Origin: Selaginella moellendorffii
Taxonomy: Eukaryota > Streptophyta > Lycopodiopsida > Selaginellales > Selaginellaceae
NCBI RefSeq assembly: GCF_000143415.4
Contig: NW_003314269.1
Span: 672,034 to 736,033 of the forward strand
DNA: 64,000 nucleotides
Reading direction: 5' to 3'
Below are positions 43,065-55,218 of this stretch, in pieces; position 1 is the first letter of the stretch; each line of letters begins with the position of its first letter. A program made the position numbers and the translations under genes. The notes under the pieces are model-generated. The model did no database searches and had not been told where the DNA came from. It saw only the letters and a program-made list of their open reading frames with translations.

Positions 43065-43330
43065 TTAGTATTCGGACTCAGTCTTAAACTCAACCTCGGA
43101 CTTAGTCTCGAACTCAATCTTGGACCCGACTTCAAACTTAGTCTCGGACTCAATCTCGAACTTGGTCTCAGACCCAATCTCGGATCTCGAACTCGGTGTC
43201 AAACTCAGTGTCAGACTCAATCTTGGAGTCAGTCTTTAACTCGGTCTCGGAGTCAGTCTCAGACTTGATCTCGGACTCGGTTTCAAACTCAGTTTCAAAG
43301 TCGATCTCAGACTCGATCTTGAACTTGGTT
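43065..43330 (+). repeat. 12-bp minisatellite (ACTCAGTCTCGG)n
   Basis: About 20 diverged units are in 12-bp register, with variants ACTCAATCTTGG and ACTTAGTCTCGA. It reads open on both strands as alternating acidic or Ser/Val repeats, a by-product of the period. The unit is similar to the 12-bp array at 17276-17580. Confidence 0.8.
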
Positions 43331-44440
43331 TCATCTGGTGAACTCTTTATCATTCTGATCGTGGTTTCAAGGGTCCTTTATCATATGCCACCTTGGGGAG
43401 TTGGTTCCTTACAATTAACAATTACAACAAAATCTTTCACAACTGACACAAAAGGAGGATTTTAAAATTGCCTATAGACTGCAAGAGTCCAAAAAAAAAG
43501 AATGAATCTACTAGGAGATATTTACTACAGCTCGTTTCGATTGTTGTAAGCAAGTCATTACTATAGCAGTATGTATCCTCAAATGTGACTCCATAAGAAA
43601 GATGCTAGATTTGTAGCTAAGTTTTTCTCACTTTGTGATGCTTTATGAGAATGTTTAGCAATGGCTAAGAGAATTTCAAAGTCAAATTTTCTAAATCCCT
43701 AAGTTTGAAGAACAGCAATTAAATTATCAAACATAAAGTGGTGAGGATCTTGAATATATGATTTTAAATAAACTAAGGCAATAGAAAGAATTTATTCTAA
43801 AATCGCTAATCACTATCACTCATTTGCCCAGTCTACATCTCCATTGAAGATTTCAACATGTCACTATTTTGAATATCTTCTTCACAAGCATAAAATTCTA
43901 ATCCCCACTACTCATATAATAGTAAATCATAAGCCAAGTTTAAGAGCCCAAGTTTTATCCCACTAACTCATTTCATAAATGTTTAAAAGCACTTTCTCAA
44001 TCACTCTTTTTCAATCAAGACTTTGAAAGAGTAAGAGCTATCTTATAGAATCTTCGATGAAGTTGGAATTAAGATAACTCTAATATGAAGACATTTTTGT
44101 TCTCAACAAAAAAAGTGAGACTTTTTAAAGATTGAGTAAAGAACTCTTATTTCTAGCTCCTCAAGAAGATGAAAAAAACTTTACTACAAGTTATAATTTA
44201 GTGGGGGACAAAAAATTAGATAGACACTTTGATCAAACTCTGCTCAACCACTCATTTTTCATGACTTTCAAGATAAAGAAAAAGAAAACGAAAACTCAAA
44301 ACACTTTCATACTCACTACATTAAAAATGATGAGGGAGGAAAAAAAACTCTAAAAAAACTACAAATAAAACATCATATTTTTATGCCTCCATCATGGTTA
44401 CCACTTTCTACTCAGCCTAAAGTCTTTACCCACACTCATT
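43331..44440. other. AT-rich intergenic region
   Basis: No supported gene. A short frame at 44132-44353 is Lys-rich low-complexity sequence and is not credible. Confidence 0.5.
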
Positions 44441-44449
44441 AAGAAGAGT

Positions 44450-45330
44450 TGCTTGTGTCTTACCATCTGAAATTGTTGTAATGCCCAAATACCAATAGTC
44501 CACTACTTCATGCTAAGACTAGCCAAGGATGACACATTCTCCACTTTATGAAGCTTTAGTAGTCCCATAATCAACTATCTAGAAATTAAGCACAACATTC
44601 ACACATTGGACTGAAGTGTATACACCTTTACAAATACCTATTAGGACAACCCTATGGTCAATGAATGCCTTGAGAATGATTGTTGTAGTGGATGAGACCT
44701 CTAGGCCCAGTTAACCCATAAGGTGCAAAGAAATTATGTTATTTTTAGAACCAAAGTCCAAGAGCACTTTATCAATCACTGTCTTAGCAATCACATTTAG
44801 TATGAGAAAAGCACCCAGATCCAATTGAATTGGACAATCCACAAGTTGCACCTGGTCATTGAAAAATACTAGGGAAGCACTAGAGTTGGGTTGGAGTCTA
44901 GAGAACTAGTCCAATTGGTTAGCCAAGCCTGGAATGCACTGGAGCAAGTTGCCAAAAGAAATTTAAAGTTGAAGGGCCTGAATCTACTCCAACAAGTGTG
45001 TTGGGAGTGTGGTTATAGTGTCTTGAGAAAGAGGAACACTCTTTTGTAATTTGTTAGGCAAGATTCCTCTTAATTGAGAAGTAATAGCTAGAACTAAAGA
45101 TGTTGCCGCAGATGCTTGTGGGAAGGGCAAATGCACTGTTATAAATGGAGATGGTGTAATGATTGATGTTGGTGTCTGATCAAGCTCAACAATAATTGAG
45201 ATCTTCTTCTTTCTACCATAAGTCATAGTTGCTATGCTCTCCTTCATTATAGATTCCACTTGTGTCTCCACTTTGGGGCTTACGGATTTGTGTCTCACAT
45301 TATATTGTATATTAGTATTTGAAAACAAAT
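44450..45330 (-). mobile_element. Gypsy-like remnant (gag/protease region)
   Basis: Minus-strand text near 44690-44800 resembles a retropepsin block (FLDFGSKNN followed by ISLHLMG). The frame at 44984-45328 (YGRKKKISIIVELDQTPTSI) begins with RHKSVSPKVE. The stretch 45270-45310 (CTTTGGGGCTTACGGATTTGTGTCTCACA) is like the terminal repeat end at 16410-16435. Heavily decayed, so this is a low-certainty call. Confidence 0.4.
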
Positions 45331-45880
45331 AGTAGTGCTAGAGCAAGTTGTAAACTATGGCCTCGAGTCTAAAACTAATCATGGCTACAGTTATAAAACC
45401 CTTCTGGCAAAATATTATTAATATTTTTTTTAAACTTTTTTTGTAAGTTTCAAAGTAAACCAAATGTTGTTATGCAAGGACAATATACTATTTGAACTCT
45501 TCTTAGCTTACACTTAGTGTTTTTCAATATGAAAAGTCCATAATACAACACTTTGGCTTTTGCACTCGAAGTGAAGGCTATATCACCAATGCAATCTCGA
45601 GCAAGTAAAGAATGTCTTTCATGTCCTTTTTTAGTGCTTAAGATATCACCACTTGCAAGATTAAATCACTTTGCCATGATAGGCAATAACCCACTTACAA
45701 CAACTTTTAGGGAATAAGCACTCCTGGGACGAAGACCAAGACTAAAGAGACGAAAAAGAGTGAACTATACATGTTATAATTTAGTGTTAAAAGACAAAGA
45801 TTTAGTCTCCCTAAACTACATTATGCCTCCTTTTGAAGTTCTTCACCACCCAACCACCCAAGCTACCTCAAAAGCTCCAC
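45331..45880. other. AT-rich intergenic/repeat region
   Basis: Nothing is recognised except the beginning of the LTR-like block that ends at 45971. Confidence 0.4.
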
Positions 45881-47330
45881 TACACTACCATTCCATCCTA
45901 ATATGCTTTAATATACCTTTGAGCTTCCTTTTGACCCATGTTGATTATGGAGTCAAAGCTAGCACTTAACAATTCTTCCCCCCCAACAAAGTCCTTGTCC
46001 TAAGGATGAGTTGTACTAGTGATCACTTTTTCTAGGGAATTTTGTTTAAGCTCTTAGTACATTTTCCATAGTTGTATACATCAAGGATGCATTAGGCCTT
46101 GCACTCCAAGATAATATACCTTTCAACTAATTGATATAAAATATTAAATGAATTTTCACCTAGTTGGCAACCATACCCAATAAACCACCTTATCAATGTG
46201 CTCTAACACTTTATATAGACTAACATATTAATGAGAAAGTTTATCACCCTTCCCATTCTACAAAAACATTAAAATGTTCTATTGCTCACTTGACGAAAAA
46301 ATCACTAGCACAAAGATAAGATCACCCACCTTATATTCCCAAAATTGGCAATGATCAGTAGTAAACTTCTTCACTCTAACCTAAGCTGCCTACAAATTCT
46401 ACTTGCACACCACCAAAATCTCATTAAATTTTGTGGCTAAATCAATTGCCTTTGAGTCAAGTTTATCTTGAACATCCTTACTCAAATGTAATCCCAACTC
46501 TAATATTGTTCAGAGAGCTTTAAAGTCATTTGCATGGTATTCAGAAAGCTCTTCCACTAGTAAACTTTGAGCCTCAATTACTGATGATGTCCTCTAGCAA
46601 ACAAAAATCAAGATAGACCTCCTCCAAGTAGACCACAACTAAGTCAGAGGCAATGACACTCTTTTGAAGAGTGAATAACCGCACATACTATGTCAATTGA
46701 TCTAATATAACTCACATATAGCATTAGTATTTTATCCTTCTATCTTTTTGTTCAAAGTATAATAATCAATACACATTCACATTAAACTATCTTTCTTCCT
46801 CACAAACAAAATTAGAGCACCAAATGGAGACTTACTTGGTTGAATAAATTTAAACTTAAATAACTCCTTGACTTGTTATTGAACCTCTTGCTCTTTCATA
46901 TAGCATTAGAAAATTACATCTAGCATTGTTGCCTCTCCCCCATACATGCCTTTGGTTCCTCAAGTTAGAAATAAATAGCAAGTAATTTGAAAGTTTTTGT
47001 CCATTATGACAAGCCCACTTCAAAAATGTAATAGAGAGCATAACAACTAAATGTTAAACTCCCTCTCCAAACCACATATCATTGACTCCACCGCACTCTA
47101 GTGAGATATGTTTAATGCTCCACTTTATCTTTGAATCCACCTTCACCAACCATGGCATCCCAAAAATGAGATCCACATAATAGATATTTGCAAGATTAAC
47201 CAACACTTCCAGCCCCTCTACACAAGCATCAAAATGTTGAGTAATGTCTCATCTAGCACCATTACAACTACTTAAGATTGATATATAAAGGACACTATTC
47301 TTCACCATATTACCAGATCCTTCAAACTGC

Positions 47331-48540
47331 TTGGCAACACTTCCTTACCTTCCAATTGCACACTTAGTTCCAATTAGCAATGGAATACTTTTCAACAGCA
47401 CACTAAAGTCCTCGTTTATATGGTATGACTATGTTGGCCAATTCTTTTCTTGCCTTGGCTGTGGATTCACCATGATCAAGGCACTCGGAGCACCACCGCT
47501 TAGATGTATGGGATGTTTCGAGGGGCATAGCTTGTGTCAGAGGTTGCATCAAATTAGCTTGTTAGAGTGCGGAAATGTAACTTCAACCCGAATCCAAGAG
47601 GAGTGGCTCACCTTTGGTCATGATTCCAGATGGATAGTGCCAAGGGTACAACTATACTAGTATGAGGGTATGGGATTGGTGTGGCAGCACTACACTTGCA
47701 TGGCCTGATGGGAGGTAGGAAATAGCAATTTTAGTTGGAGGGGATCGGTCACACAGCAATGAGGAAAGGACTTCTAGGCAATAGCAGCATCACCATTACT
47801 AGAGATTATACACTCCTCCTCAATTTATCGCACCATAGGATCCATGACTATACATCTTTAGGGGCTTTTTATATCTGTAGGTGCTATATGGGTGGAGATC
47901 AAGCGAGGGCGGTGTACCACCACTGATTTCACAACTGACTCAAGTCCCTCACATTAGTAGGCACAGTCGATATGGGAAAGATGAGGCTGGGGACCATAGA
48001 TAAGGCAAAAAGTTCACAACCACTAAGGATTAGGAGTATATATTTGTGGAGTGAGTGGCATGGATTTTGTTGCATAGAATTGGACTCAAGTTCCTTTGAT
48101 TAGGATTGCACAGAACTAGACTCTAGTTCCATTGATCCCTCTTTCTTCACCCCCCCTCCCAATTATGCATGTCAAAATTGGACCTCTATGGATTTTTTAA
48201 AGGATAAATATGAAAAACCCCATTTAACAAAATGCTAAGCAAGGGTAATTGCACCTTCCACTATGTATGGAAGAACTGCTTATATCACTAGACCATAACT
48301 TGCTGGAACAAAGTTGTTATCACTCCCACTATCCAATAAAATCTAGACCACCACAGAACACGCTCTCCAGCTATACTTATTGGCAAACAACTGAACAAAA
48401 CGAACTAAACAGACGCAAATGTGTTCAAACATAGAGACTTTTGATATGAACGAAGATACTAGTTTGTATAATTCAAATGTAAATAAACCCTAAATATATG
48501 TAAAAGAAATAAATTTGAAACATTGAAACTTGAAATTCAA
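47331..48540. other. Unidentified stretch inside the decayed element
   Basis: A short open frame (47331-47660, with LGCGFTMIKALGAPPLRCMG) has no recognisable homology. The rest is non-coding by inspection. Confidence 0.35.
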
Positions 48541-48549
48541 ATTTCAAAC

Positions 48550-50400
48550 ACACAAACAGTAGTGATCACACTTCCTCTTCTTCATCATCAACATTTGATC
48601 CCATCCCTGCCTCATCATCATAAACCTCCTCCATTTCAACATGCAACTTCAATTCAATTTCCTCAAGTATTTCCTGCATCAAAAGAATTCTGATCCACTG
48701 AGGCTCAACCTTTATTTCATCCGCATTCACCTCCAAAAGCCTCATCTCATGTGTTTCCATCTCCTTGAGTAGCTTCAAGTTGCTGTAGTAGAAGAAGAGC
48801 TTCTCCATGGTCTTTACAAGCAAATGAGCTCACCTCTTTATTTGCATGATGCTCCAAATGCTCCAATTTTGCTCAGAGGCTGAAACTAATATAGTATGGC
48901 TAAGAACACGCATAGCAATCTCTTGAAGTTCTGGCAACACTGATCCATACTCTATCCACTAGCTCATTAGATGGAGCTGCATTTTTCAATGTTTGGCAAT
49001 TGCATGAGACATCTCTTATGGTGTAGCCTCCATAAACTCCGATATTGGAAAGTGAGCTTTTGAAACAACTCATAGTTCTTGGCTCCAGCCACTAGCTCAA
49101 AATAATCATAAAGATCACTCTTTGCCTCAGAATTTTCTAGCAAGCTCAACCAGAGAGGATTCAAACAATGAGTAGCACTTTGGAGCATAGAGTGGAACAT
49201 TTTCTATTAGCTCTTGCTTTGCAGATGGAGATTCACGGGGTCAAGCTCTTCTGTGCTCAACTCAAAGATGAAATGCTTGATGATGTTGATCCTCTTTTCA
49301 ACAACCATCTTGTTCACATCCAAAACTTGAAGAGCTTCTTGAGCTTGATCCATCTCCTCAAACAGAAGCCCAAGGTTGCTCCTTCTCGATCTGCCAGCTT
49401 CAGAACCTTCAAAATTGGTTCCGTCACCAGCAAAACCTTAGCACAACAATGCCAAAAACTACCATTCTGAATCAGGACTTTTAGTGTTGAAACTTCGCTC
49501 AACTTATCCTAGTTTTGGTACCATACATCTAATACCACAAACTGCTGCAAAGCTTTGATCATCTCCAGTTCAGTCAAGGAGCTCATCACCATGAAGTTGT
49601 ACAAAAATCTCGTCAACGCTGGTTTGATGAGGTCTCAAGCGGTGATTTTCCAGAATGCTGTAACCAAGTTTAGCTTCTTCAGCATAAAATTGCACATCTG
49701 CCGTGAACGATCTTCGAAAACTCCTCTTTCATGAAATCCCCCATGCGAACAAAGTTGAAGCCAGTAGCAGTGATCATTTGAACCACATTCTCAAATCCAA
49801 CCTCCATGAGAACAAGGCTCAACTTCGACCACAACTAGAGACCGGTTTCTTCTCCTCCAACGCATCAAACAATTTCAGAAACACTAATCCATGAATGTTC
49901 ACCACCATCACGTTCACAATGCTTTGTTTCCTTGGGCATTGCCAACTATTAGTGATGATCGTGTAGCCAAATCACTTCCAGCCTTCATGCACAACATCTA
50001 GCCTTGAGTTCAAGCTTTCATACTCCTTATTTAAATGTTTCACCTGGATCGCTTCATACTTTAGAGACACTGAGAAGTAGCCTGGACCAATTTTCCCCAC
50101 AGTGCTGAGCATCTCTTTCTAATACAGGTTGTTCACAACATTGAAGGCTTGTGCAGTTCCATAGATGAACCTGCAAACAGCAACATCCACATCAATGTAG
50201 CTCTGGTTTTGCAATGTTGTATATAGGCTTTGTTGTCTGCCAGCAGCCATACCCAGGCCCAGTTGCATCCCCCCACTAGAATTCATAGGACTTGACATGT
50301 TGCTCTGTTATTGCCCGCCAAAAAGTCCTCTAGAGAGTGCTTGCCCTGTTTGGGCATCTACTGCATTATTATTATTTGAAATAGCAAAATCCATTGTCGC
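48550..50400 (-). pseudogene. hAT-superfamily transposase (DUF659 type), decayed
   Basis: On the minus strand the C-terminal dimerisation region is visible as QEIAMRVLSHTILVSASEQNW, then MEKLFFYYSNLKLLKE and WIRILLMQEILEEI (about 48950-48566). Upstream lie VLLVTEPILKVLKLADREG (about 49440) and the DUF659-like WQCPRKQSIVNVMVV with IHGLVFLKLFDALEE (about 49850-49950). Further N-terminal pieces (KAYIQHCKTRATLMWMLLFA) lie near 50200. Stops and frameshifts occur throughout. Terminal inverted repeats were not found. Such elements move by cut and paste and are frequent in plants. Confidence 0.7.
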
Positions 50401-50726
50401 AGCCAGGGATTATTGACTTAGAGCATTACTACCTGGTAGAAATGAAGATGTTCCATGACTCACAATCAATGGGCAGGTAGCAAAAGCTGATCTCTAGGAA
50501 AGGAGTCTTGAAAATCTCCCTATTGATGTTTACATACTGGGCATTTGTAGTGTAGACAGCAAGACCATCTTTTTGTGATGGTTCACAACAATGATAATCA
50601 CTAAAGCACTTCATTTGCATCTCATTGAGCACATTCAAGGGCACCTAACCACAGCAAACCTCAATCTCTTCCCCCAGGACCCTCCCTACATGTGCAATCA
50701 AACTCTTTAGCAAACCAAATTTCAAC

Positions 50727-51146
50727 TCATTGTAGAACTTGCCCATGGCTTTGCTTGTAAGCTGCACCATAAATAGTGAATTGATCCCAAGGAGTTTTGT
50801 TTTTTCCCTGGACGATCAGAAGAGGTGGCTTGGCGAGCCATTGCAGCAGCAATTGCCTCCCATCCGTAGAAAGAAACATAAAAGATTGTAAAAGATTCTG
50901 GTTTAACTTGGAATATTTGTTTAACTTGGCAACCCTCTGCAAATGGAATGCGAACACATATGCAAACGCCCGTTTGTGAAAGGTTTTTACAAAATCAACC
51001 ACATTTTCCGATAAGTATGCCTTCAACATTAAAGCTAATGCATAAATGTTCTCAAATTCCATCTTGTTCCACACACAATTGAGTTGATGAATAACAATTG
51101 AAAAGCCTCTTCCTTTGACCGGAATGGTTTTCCCCATCATTCTCAC
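50727..51146 (-). other. Open frame of unknown origin next to the hAT remnant
   Basis: A 139-codon frame begins MRMMGKTIPVKGRGFS and contains LKAYLSENVVDFVKTFHKRAF and LSTDGRQLLLQWLAKPPLL. It continues past its stop with WFAKEFDCTCREGPGG in the same frame. Base composition is coding-like. I do not recognise the family. It could be a captured host exon or the N-terminal part of a transposon protein. Confidence 0.35.
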
Positions 51147-51625
51147 ATTATAAACTTTGCAACTTTTTAGTATTTAACATACTATTAATAGAAGATTAAC
51201 CATTTTTTTTACCCTATTACTTGTTCTTTAGTTGTGGACAATCAGCCCTTCATTGTGAGCCCTAGAGTAGATTAAATTTTATATTTTAACATCCCTTAAT
51301 ATACTTTTGAGTTTCCTTTTGACCCACATTGACCACAGAGTTAAAGCTAGCACTTAACAATGTATATAAATAAGTTCCTATGCTTTATAGTTATGCACAA
51401 ATGGATTGTAACCAGAGCTTTGTGTGATTCATTATAAACAAAGTAATTTTATTTTAGAAAAAAGAAGAACGAAATGAAAACTGAAAGCAACTGAACTCTT
51501 CGTGCACTGCAATTCTCAGATAACTTACACATTAACCCAGTCGCACCGCTTTTGTCTAAACTGCAGCCTAAGAAAGTCTTAGTTAATTTGTGGCAAGGTC
51601 AATTCCCTTGGCTGTGGACAAACGT

Positions 51626-51965
51626 AGCTGGGATCGATGGCCCTGGTGAGAGCTCAGACAACAACATAATCTGGTTGAACACTCAAGATTGTGGGATCTT
51701 CAGCTTCGGCTTTCACTGTGCAGCGGAATCCTTCTCCTTCCCTCCAGGATTGAGTGGGGGAATCCACCACGTCTCTCTCTTCGTTTTCGCAGCGCTCCTC
51801 CACCAGCACACTTGAGCAAAGGCCGAATTCAGTGGGTTGATAACGGTGGATTCGAGCTTGACCTTCTTGGCAGATCTCCTCAAGCGTGAGAACATACCTT
51901 GCTTGGAGTTTGCAGTGACGAAAATCGCGTTAAAACACGGCATTCTTTCGTACACAGAGTTGGCC
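51626..51965. pseudogene. Scrambled PPR gene fragment with an inverted piece
   Basis: 51626-51650 (GGGATCGATGGCCCTGG) and 51750-51880 (GGGGGAATCCACCAC, GCAGCGCTCCTCC-CCAG, GGATTCGAGCT-G-CCTTCT) match the 5' part of the PPR gene at 33028-33320 on the same strand. The adjoining 51885-51965 matches 33459-33541 on the opposite strand; read in reverse it gives VYERMPCFNAIFVTANSKQG. An inversion with deletions has occurred. It ends 65 bp before the F-box gene start. Confidence 0.75.
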
Positions 51966-52029
51966 GACATACTTTTTTATTAAACAAAAAAACTAGAACT
52001 GTTGTGTGATTGAATCTATTACTTAGGGC

Positions 52030-54006
52030 TTGGCAGCGATGGAGCGCCTCCCGCTGTCCGTGCTCCAGGACATAGTTTCTCTGCTCGATCTCTCTTCTCT
52101 CTTCGCGGCCGCGTCGACGTGCCGGGTGCTGAAAGCCGCTGTCGATCAGGAGCTGCCGTTCTTGGAAAATCTTCATCTTGAGGTATGTCGCGTAGAAATG
52201 CCCATCAGCTATTGATCTCCGGGCTCTCTAGGACTATTCTCTGGATCGTGCCACATTGAAACGGCTCCTAACGTCGAGCATTGGCTCGTCGAGCTCGCGA
52301 TTAAGTTTGAAACTCCGTGGCGTGGCTCTGGAGGATGATATGGTAGACCTTATTGCCAAGCCTCAGCTGGAGGAGCTCCACCTCGAGTACTGCACAGAAT
52401 TCTCGCCGGGGTTTTTTCACGACATTGGTCTCACTGCTCGCAACCTCCGGTAGGAGTCTGGCCTTGATATACTGTATGCTAAATCTTTTTCCTATCGTGC
52501 TATAGGCGTCTATCGATAAATCCATGCTCGGATACCACAACGATGTCTTTAGCTTCACTCCAGCACTGCCATTCTTTGGAGGTATGTTCTTGCCTTTTCT
52601 TTATTGTGTGCTCATACGCGTTTTTTACTCCAGTCCTTGTCGCTGCTATTTGATCCGGAGGTTTTGGTATTTGGTGGTATTGTCCTACCTTCGCTATTAG
52701 TTCTTGAGATTGGTGGTCTTTCGGAAGAGCACGGTCTCAAGCTTATCCACGCCACAGCGTCTCCAGCCTCGCAGTACAAACTCCAAAGGCTGTCCTTGGT
52801 TCTCTACCATATCACCGACGCTATTGTGCAATGCGTTTCTGAGAACCTGCCTATGCTTTTGGAGCTTGAGTTGCGGGACGAGCCATCCGAGGCTTATCAG
52901 AACGACTTAACAGATGCGGGCATTCAGAAACTTGGAGCTCTTACTCGGTTGCGTCGGCTTTCCCTGGTCAGAGGCTCGAAATTTTTCTTCAAGCGAATCA
53001 ACGACGTTGGAGTATTTATAATGATCCACAGCCTGCAGCAGCTGGAGAGTATAAGGCTCGGTGGTTTCTCTCGGATTACAGACGCTAGCTGCGCGGCTAT
53101 TCTCTACAGTTGCTCGAAGCTTCACACTTTTGAGCTTATGAAGACGAGTAAGTTAACCGACTTGGCGTTTCACAACTTATCATCATCCGTTCCTCGCGGG
53201 CTTGTCAACGTGAACTTGTCTCTGAACAACTTGCTCAGCGATGACACTCTCGGGCACTTCGTCTGTTGCACCACTTTGGAGGTGTTAAATCTCAGAGGCT
53301 GTAGAAGCATCGGTGACGCTGGCCTGCGACATATCTCCAAGTTATGCAACTTGAAAACGCTATTGCTCGATGGCTCAGATGTTAGCGACTTCGGCCTTTA
53401 TCCTCTTGCAAAGGGGAAGATGTCGTTGATATCACTTTCTCTGAGAGCTTGCACAAGGGTCACGGACGATGGAATCGTCGCTCTAATGGCCGGCAGGGCA
53501 GCGAAAACGTTGAAGTCTCTTGATCTCTCACTCATACCGAAGCTTACGGACGCAAGCATTTTATCGCTAGTGCAGAATGGGGTGCTACCAGCAGAGCTTT
53601 GGTTACGGAACTGCTACCAGATAGGAGACGTCTCAGTGATGGTGTTGGCTACGCATCTCGCTATGCATCCCGGAAGAGTTCTCAAGCTGCTTGATCTTTG
53701 GAACTGCAGAAAAATAACCGCGGATGCTTTAAGGTGGTTCAAGTGGCCTTACTTCTCCGGCCTGAGGAAGCTGGGAGTTCCTGTCCCGCTGGAAGAGACT
53801 ATCAGATCAGCACGTCCTTCTACCCTTTTAAGCTTCGACGGATCCGAATGCTTTGATGATGAAAGTGGCTGGGTGGACGAACTTGAGAGGAGACTCGAGA
53901 AAACCAGCAACTATAGAGGTGTGAGTTTTCATTTTGTTGTCTCTTATCCTCATTTTTTTTCTTATGTTTGCAGTGGCTTCTACTTCGTGATGTTTCATCC
54001 AGGTAA
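52030..54006 (+). CDS. F-box/leucine-rich-repeat protein
   Basis: A substrate receptor of SCF ubiquitin ligases by family. Five exons join in frame: 52030-52182, 52232-52449, 52506-52581, 52634-53920 and 53974-54006 (588 residues; introns 49-56 bp). The N-terminal F-box reads MERLPLSVLQDIVSLLDLSS ... TCRVLKAAVDQE. The rest is about 15 cysteine-type LRRs: LTDAGIQKLGALTRLRRLSL, ITDASCAAILYSCSKLHTF, LEVLNLRGCRSIGDAGLRHI, LISLSLRACTRVTDDGIVAL, LKSLDLSLIPKLTDASILSL and LKLLDLWNCRKITADALRWF. It ends GWLLLRDVSSR. The second ATG at 52039 starts the F-box itself. The target is unknown. The next gene starts 46 bp after this stop. Confidence 0.87.
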
Positions 54007-54052
54007 TTTCTTCGTAAGTTTGGTTATAGCTTGAACGAGTTGAACGGTCTAG

Positions 54053-55182
54053 ATGTGCAGAGAGGGGTCTATCTGCTCCTCGTTTGCTTTGGCCTCTAGG
54101 AGCCCAGGAATGGCAGCGTGGTGTGGAAGACCAATTTATCTCGCACTGGAGCCGCAGGTAGCCGCATTTTACTCAGAAGTGCCTCCGGCATTGCGAGGAT
54201 GCCCCAAGGTCACAATTTTCTGCTTCTACTTTTTCCTGTTCACTCACGTTTGGATCTCACAGACCAAACAGTCTATAAAGATGAAGAGCTCCATGAACTT
54301 GGATCATTTTGATGGTAAAAGCTCTCTAACTTTGCGAAGGTATCCGCTAATCTGTCGTGTAGACAGGACCAAGCGTCGGCAGATTCTCGTAGGCGTCGGG
54401 ACATTGTTGTTGATCTCTCCCGACGTTGCCCGCGCCGAGAGTGAGTGTCTCAAGTACTCTCATATCATGTTTTGATGGAAGAATGTTGCAGAAACTCCTG
54501 CAGGCTTCAAGGCATCATTGGACAAAAACGATGGCTACGTATTTTACTATCCATTCGGCTGGGAGGTAGCTCTTGAATCCTTCGTGTTTTTTTGTTGTTG
54601 TTGTTTATACTTCCTGCGATGTAGGAAATTGTTGTCAAAGGTCAGGATGTAGTGTACAAAGACGTGATTGAGCCACTGGAAAGCGTCAGTGTGAATATTG
54701 TGAAAACTGAGAAAACCGACATTCACGATTTTGGACCTCCCGATAAGGTAAAGAAAATACCCTTTGGAAAGAATGGACACTTCACAGTACTATTTTGCCG
54801 CAGCTTTCGAAAACTCTAGTCGAGAAGTTCCTCACCTCACCGTCGCAAAAAACGCAAGTTATTGAAGCCAAGGAGGTATTTGTTAGCCCATCGATGTCTC
54901 TTTGTCTGAAGTTTCTCTCCTTCCGTCGCAGAGAGAAACCGATGGCAAGCCATACTACACGTTCGAGTTCCTTGCCAAGGACAAAACGTACACGCGACAT
55001 GCGCTGGCAGCAGTCACAGTTGCAAACGGTAAAAGCTTGTCTCGAATCGTGATGTCCACTAAGCTTTTGAGATCGCAGGCAAATTCTACGCGCTCGTCAC
55101 CGGAGCTAACGAGAGACGATGGAACAAGATGCGCGACCGGCTGCACAGCGTTGTCGACTCGTTCAGGCTCTTGGAATACTGA
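54053..55182 (+). CDS. PPL1: PsbP-like thylakoid lumen protein (PPL1-like)
   Basis: Seven exons join in frame: 54053-54208, 54263-54440, 54492-54565, 54625-54747, 54804-54875, 54932-55028 and 55079-55182 (267 residues). The N-terminus is a Ser-rich plastid transit peptide. It is followed by a twin-arginine lumen signal (RTKRRQILVGVGTLLLISP ... ARAE). This indicates import through the thylakoid Tat pathway, as for PsbP proteins. The mature part has the PsbP fold hallmarks YVFYYPFGWEEIVVKGQD, VYKDVIEPLESVSVNIV, IHDFGPPDK, TLVEKFL, ETDGKPYYTFEFLAKD, YTRHALAAVTVANGKFYAL and ANERRWNKMRDRLHSVVDSF. It is closest to PsbP-like protein 1, which helps photosystem II repair in Arabidopsis. The alternative ATG at 54110 would shorten the transit peptide. 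Its stop lies 36 bp from that of the ACS-like gene, so the 3' UTRs overlap. Confidence 0.9.
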
Positions 55183-55218
55183 GTGAGCCTTTCTTCTTTT
55201 GTTTGTACTCACGGTCTT

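Larger units (their letters stand above)
45890..51359 (-). mobile_element. Decayed gypsy element carrying a hAT remnant
   Basis: The block ending AAAGCTAGCACTTAACA at 45971 recurs at 51359. About 80 bp is shared, including TTAATATAC-TTTGAG-TTCCTTTTGACCCA. These are the U3 ends of two LTRs on the minus strand. A polypurine tract (plus-strand TTCTTCCCCCCC, 45974-45985) adjoins the left one. Inside, the minus strand encodes an integrase C-terminal module (FWEYKVGDLILVLV, YKVLEHIDKVVYWVWLP; about 46110-46370) and reverse transcriptase (VKELFKFKFIQPSKSPFGALILFVRKKD, CIDYYTLNK; about 46740-46890). The rest of pol is deleted. The right half is occupied by a hAT transposase remnant and unidentified sequence. 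Confidence 0.65.

Noticed and set aside
43168-43353. Acidic Glu/Thr/Ser repeat protein
   Set aside because: By-product of the 12-bp minisatellite, with no start context or neighbouring exon.
47470-47560. CCHC-like cysteine cluster (CMGCFEGHSLC)
   Set aside because: The spacing does not fit a retroviral knuckle, and no gag text surrounds it on that strand.
54003-54099. Extra 3' exon of the F-box gene ending at 54099
   Set aside because: It would need a 27-bp intron and would overlap the PPL1 transit-peptide exon. The frame already ends naturally at TAA 54006.
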